Assembly: GCF_009730915.1 (NCBI RefSeq)
Contig: NC_052481.1
Location: 16,612,386 to 16,676,385, forward strand
Direction: 5' to 3'
DNA length: 64,000 nucleotides
Origin: Dioscorea cayenensis subsp. rotundata
Taxonomy: Eukaryota; Streptophyta; Magnoliopsida; Dioscoreales; Dioscoreaceae
Both the position numbers and the translations under genes were made by a program. The number at the start of each line of letters is the position of its first letter. Position 1 is the stretch's first letter. Of this stretch, positions 59,153 through 64,000 are shown one piece after another. Below the pieces are notes generated by a model. That model saw nothing but the letters and a program-made list of their open reading frames with translations. It was not told the origin of the DNA and did not search any database.

Positions 59153-61608
59153 GAGACATGGAACAATTGGCAAGGATAGATGATTAGTGCTTGCCTAGAT
59201 TGGGCATGTCTTTTGGCCTTAAGATTGATGTTGTGCATTATGATTATGTTAGCATCCGTCCATATAGGTAATGATAGAGTGTTGGCACTTGTCCATATAG
59301 TTAATGATAAAATGCCAAGATATTGTGTTCATATAAGTGACGATAGAATGCATGTCCATATAAACAACGATAGCACCCGGGGTGAGATATGGTCATTAGA
59401 CCATTGGACATGCTTAGCTATGTTAAGTAGGGCTCAAATAAATAAAACATAATAATTAATGGTGGTAAAGGAAAGGATAAATAACTTGATAATAAAATTG
59501 GCATGATTGATTCGTGATACTAATTGTTTTATTATTATTATTTTATATATGAGTCAAATTGACATAATTAATTTTTTAATATTAATTGCTTGATTATTGT
59601 GCATTATATGACTACATACAAATCTGTATAAGTATAATATTTATGAGCTGGCAACACACTCTTTGCCACCCATTTTTAAGAGATAGACTATTGAGGTTCT
59701 TTTTGTTCGTACTAACATTTTTAGGTAAGTCAGCACATAGAGGCTCATTCCACTTTACATTATGTTAGCTTGGATTGCATTGAGTTAGATTCATTGCATT
59801 GTGTTACAAGTTACATGTTAAAAGAGGAAACTAGCGTGCTAGTGTGGAGGTGTATTCACCAATTCAGCAGAGTTAATTAGTTTATCCCGTTGAGTGATTG
59901 TTTCTCTTTTCAATATATTAATAAAATTATTTGTTACTTTCTTACTTTCGTTCAAATGTATACTCAACAATTACAAAATTTGATATGTTTATATAAAAAA
60001 AAAAAATGCTGATCATAATTATGATTTATATCTCATTTTTTAATTAGAAAATGGGTAAGTGAAATTGCAGTCAAGTTGATTAATTTAGGTAATAATCTTG
60101 AAAGGATACTAAACTATGATCATATTTCAGAATGATTATCGAACTTCAATTTGTTTATTTTTAGATACCACACTTTAATTCAATTTCAATGTAAGGGTAC
60201 CTGTTATGTCATAAAGACGACGTAGCGAGGCTTTGACAGGTCAGATGCTCATGTGGAGTTACCGGTTGTTATTTTTTATTCCACCTCACAACATTTAGTC
60301 CATATCACCAGCCACATATCATCATTCTTCTCTTTTCCTTCTTCTTTGCTTTCTCTTCTCTTGGTGCTTCTTCTTCTTCTTAATACTAATATATTTGTAC
60401 AAAGCTTTAATAAAATTACTATGGAATCTTTCTCCCATTTCTAGAAGCTATGCAATAGTCATTCTTCACCAAAAATTACAATGATGGACTCGTTAGCTGA
60501 AGGAATACAAAATACAAACCAATTCAATTAAGATAGAAACATTATAATTTTCATATAATAAACTATAATCATAATCATTTATGTTTGAAAAGACGCACAA
60601 ACATATACCCATTAGTCAAAAACCGTTTGATTAAATATGTGAATTATAGAAACTCTTGTCCGTAATTCAAAAAATTCTTCCAATCATACAATTAAAGCAA
60701 GTTGTCTTCAATTGGATTTGATTTCTCTTTCCACTTGATTGGAATCTAATAAATCTAAGAAAGTATTAAAAAAAAATTAACCTATAACATTTAAATACAT
60801 AAACAACAATTTCGCTCTCATTCTATGGAACGTGTACTACTGAGTTGATTATGGTCCGTTGAATTTTAAAATCAATAAAAATGTTTTTAAAATATAATAT
60901 ATCAATTAGTCCATTTATTTATATGTTTGATTATTATGTAATATATATTTTTTTTACAAAAGCAACATGCGCAGTTAAAGAGACAATAAGTATGGAAGTG
61001 CACTAGTTACAGTGGCTTAACGACTCTCTAAAAATTTATCATGTGGGGCAGAATAATACCCAGGGCAATGATAATTTGCCACATGCGCCCAAAATTATCA
61101 CAGACCATAAACTCACGATGGTAAATTTCTTTTACCACTCAACCATGGAGGGACTCCAATAGAGGACTCAATAAATAGTGAATAAATAGTACTACAAAGT
61201 ATTTCTATAGTTTTATAGTGTTTGCACGCTACTGCACAATACTGGGGCCAAGGGTTTTCTATTCCTGAGCTGCTCATTCAGCATTATAATAAGATACCAT
61301 TAGGCTATCAGTGGTTCTCTAAAATATTTTAAATTTAAATAAATATAGACACAAAAATAAGATATAGAAAATTTACTTTTTATTATTTGTTTAATACTTT
61401 ATTTATTAATATAATTTTTTTATAAATAAGCAACAAAAGACCCATTTAAAAGAAGTAAGGAACATATATACGTAGGCTTAGAGTTAATATTGCAATACAC
61501 ATGTACCCTCATATTATATCAATTTTGGGGTTCAATCTCAGATTTATTTTTTCTTGAAATGAACACTCTATGTAAAGAACCTGGTATCATTAAGAGGTCA
61601 TTAATTGG

Positions 61609-61649
<41 letters not shown>

Positions 61650-63024
61650 GTCTTTTGTTATTGATTTCGTGGATATGTAAAAAATATGATATTTTTATAA
61701 ATATATTCTATATTGAAAAGACTCCTTTAACCTATGTGTCTGTGATCATTCTATTTTGAAGAACCTCAAAGTTGTCGCATTCTTATAAAATATGATCGCC
61801 GGTCCTAAGAAATAAAAACTCCATTACCTTTAACTTTATCTTGTATTTGAAAAGAAAAATATGGACAAAAATTGTCAGTGGGGTTAGTACAATAATGAAT
61901 CTAGACGCTTAGTTTTGTTGTACATGCTTAATTAGGTACTTTGTAACAAAAATATTAGATGTTTTGTTTAATCATTGAGGTGATTAATATCATTCACTGC
62001 TTGCACAGATTGTTCCACTTGCTTGGAGTGTAGTTGTGGCCACTAAAAATCCATCATCACCATCACGTGCAGCTTATTACAAGACAGATCTACAATAACA
62101 ACACAATTAGTTTTGAATGATGGAAATCAATGTGAAGTTATATGCACAGCCAAAGCAGCAATCTAACGAACAACCGAGGAAGAATAAAAGTGCCAACTCA
62201 ATCATGGAGTTGAGCAAAAAGAGCAATAATGTAAAAAAAAATAAAAATAAAAATAAAATTAAAAATTAAAATTTTTTAAAAAAAATTAAAATCAAATAAG
62301 CAAAGAATTAACTCAAGGCACTCGCAAAGCAATTTTATATGTAGAATCCTCAAATTAGTTAGGAAAACCTGGGAAGTTATATAGCATGAGCCTTATTTAT
62401 TTATTTATTTTTATTTTTTTTTTACAAATAGATGTCAAGTGCTCCCCATTTAAAACAAGACAAATATGTGCACAGGCGTGGCCTAATAACTCAATACGTA
62501 CACTTATGCCTTCACATTGTGCGAGTTTCATGGTTTGTGATGGAACTTTATAGTTATATCCCTATGAGAAATCCAAGATCTATTTGTTTTAAAATTATTT
62601 GGAAACAAAGAAAAATAGCGAAAATGTACTTGGACTTGAATCCATTGATGTAGATGAGCGGTCCTGCGGATCTTCAAAATGATCGCATGTAGGAAGGAAG
62701 ATGGAAACCCTAATTTAGAGAAAATCACTAATTCTGAAATTAGATTGCTAGCATGCATTAGTCAAGGACCACACCTTATTTACAACAAAATTAATGGGGC
62801 TAATCACAAGTTTGCCCATCATAGACTTGATGATTTTGCCCCCAAGAATCTACACATTAGTATGTAAATCCACACATCTAATTTTAGATAATTCAAACCC
62901 TATCTAAACTTTATTTAGATCAATATAATTACTTCCTCTAAATTAAATATGATAATATACACAATTATTAATACTATTTGTGTACATCTACATGGCTTAA
63001 TGCATATATATGTTTAGATCTCTA
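59153..63024. other. AT-rich intergenic sequence
   Basis: No gene recognised. It contains the minisatellite at 59248-59376, a (TA)n run at 61614-61643, an A-rich low-complexity tract at 62230-62290, and at 61240-61330 a stretch (ACAATACTGGGGCC... GATACCATTAGGCTATCAGTGG) that resembles 10370-10445. Confidence 0.55.
59248..59376 (+). repeat. Minisatellite, unit about 33 bp, four copies
   Basis: Units share GTCCATATAxxTAATGATAGAxTG (at about 59256, 59289, 59321 and 59355) with strong divergence. Confidence 0.65.
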
Positions 63025-64000
63025 TAGGGGCGGAGCCAGAAAATTGTTTTAGGGGGAGCCAAATAAAAAAAAAGTAGTATTCAATTTTCACACAAACTAA
63101 TTTAATTCATTGAAGTTGAGCTCTACACTCTTTTATACTATTGAAATCATATAAAATCAAATCAGGACTAAATTTGGTAGCAATTTATTTTTTAATGTAA
63201 ACAATCAAGCAATCATTAAAAAATTGGTCTTCCATTTAGTTCCTAAGTCTAGTCTTGATAATCTTCATGGCTGAGAATGCTCTCTCTGTAGTTGCTGTAG
63301 AAACATGCAGGGTAAGAACAAGTCTAATTAATCTATCAGTCAAAGGATAAATGCTTGATTTTCTGGTTCTTATTGACCCTTGACATACTTCAGAAATAAT
63401 AGATAAATCTTTTAATTCTGCATTTTTCAATCTTCAACTTCAAAATGTTGCAACTCCAGATTTAATAGAATCAACTCTTGCTCACTAAAATCTTGAGAAT
63501 AGAACTTCTTTGCATGCTTACAAATATTGCCAATATTAAATGACTTATAGCTATCTCTTGGGTCAAGAGCTTAACTAAGAGAAAGCAACTCTAGAGTATG
63601 TTCATTAAACCTGCTATTCAGCTCTTGTAATTGATGATCAATTGTAGCATAAAATAACTCAACTCGGTAATACTGTCCTATTGAAAAATCACATGGTTGA
63701 TTTCGTGCTTGACCTTCCCGTGCAACAAAAGTAGCATCCATATCAGGAATTTCAATATCATGCTTAACACAAAAAGATTTTACATCTAATAGAAAAGCTT
63801 CCCATCCAGTTTCTCTTAGGTTTTGAATTTGCTCTTTTGCAGTTGAGACAAGGTGTAAGGTGTTCAAGATATCTTTAGATTCATGTTGCAAAGCTTGACA
63901 GAGAGTTTCTGTGATTTCCATTAGTTTCTTCATAAGATGCAACACAAAAACAAAATCAAAAGACTTCATTAATGTATATGCATAATTAGCATCACCATGT
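63025..64000 (-). mobile_element. hAT (Tip100-like) transposon, 3' end, truncated by the window
   Basis: TAGGGGCGGAGCCAGA at 63025 is the usual tip of plant Tip100-type hAT elements, with GGGGGAGCC repeated at 63050. The transposase pseudogene follows on the minus strand and continues past 64000. Confidence 0.7.
63107..64000 (-). pseudogene. hAT transposase (ZMYM1/TTF-type) C-terminal part
   Basis: Reads FVFVLHLMKKLMEITETLCQ, LQHESKDILNTLHLVSTAKE, GWEAFLLDVKSFCVKHDIEI then ELNSRFNEHTLELLSLS-stop-ALDP and, in a later frame, the hAT dimerisation domain YPLTDRLIRLVLTLHVSTAT, TERAFSAMKIIKTRLRN. After RLRN a TAA replaces the expected Lys, and a second TAA follows; the similarity ends at TGA 63107-63109. 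A frameshift lies near 63440. The N-terminal TTF zinc finger and catalytic core are outside the window. Non-functional as it stands. Confidence 0.8.

Noticed and set aside
59180..59452. 90-codon ORF with repeated VHI(G/V)ND
   Set aside because: Explained by the 33-bp minisatellite being a multiple of three; no other coding sign.

Overview
This is nuclear DNA of a flowering plant. Two conserved plant housekeeping genes with GT-AG introns lie at the left edge, and nearly everything else is AT-rich transposon sequence of plant-specific lineages (Tat, Athila, Tekay, SIRE-like, CACTA, Mutator-like and hAT). I cannot name the species from the sequence.

Layout. 118-1396 (+) holds the last four exons of SEC11, the catalytic subunit of the ER signal peptidase. 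2599-5763 (-) holds a complete five-exon FolD gene (methylenetetrahydrofolate dehydrogenase/cyclohydrolase, 361 residues) with a predicted organelle transit peptide; the two genes are convergent. A 3.7-kb Mutator-like element (6277-9996) lies about 0.5 kb upstream of FolD and carries a DUF1985/plant-mobile-domain ORF. 10967-12471 is tandem repeat (a 284-bp duplication, then a ~110-bp minisatellite). That minisatellite is interrupted by an 8.6-kb CACTA element (12472-21066), which has matching termini, subterminal repeat arrays, a broken En/Spm-type accessory transposase, and exon pieces that look captured from at least three host genes: a GT31 galactosyltransferase, a PWI-like RNA-binding protein and a LEM3/CDC50 (ALIS) protein.

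21067-31900 is a heavily decayed Ty3/gypsy Tat-lineage retrotransposon (+) with gag, protease, RT, RNase H, a second archaeal-type RNase H, and integrase. It is followed by an antisense ORF at 32179-32517. 32526-37157 is a SIRE-type Ty1/copia derivative that keeps gag and the 3' end (env-like spacer and a 1,023-bp LTR) but has no pol; a 568-bp hAT MITE with a perfect 8-bp target duplication sits inside it. 38440-39398 is a foldback Mutator-like element with ~290-bp inverted arms and a perfect 9-bp target duplication.

40843-59147 is a full-length Athila element (-) with two LTRs, a 5-bp target duplication, PBS and PPT. It is split by a nested Tekay/Del chromovirus (43315-52024, -), whose 3' LTR is truncated. 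59153-63024 is mostly structureless AT-rich sequence with a short minisatellite, and 63025-64000 is the 3' end of a hAT (Tip100/ZMYM1-like) transposase pseudogene that runs off the window.

The only apparently functional genes are SEC11 and FolD. All transposon coding regions carry stops or frameshifts. Several stops sit at CGA-to-TGA or CAG-to-TAG positions, as expected for methylated, silenced DNA. The most noteworthy object is the gene-capturing CACTA; the others are the foldback MULE, the pol-less SIRE derivative, and the palindromic GCGCCTAGGCGC motifs in the Athila LTR.
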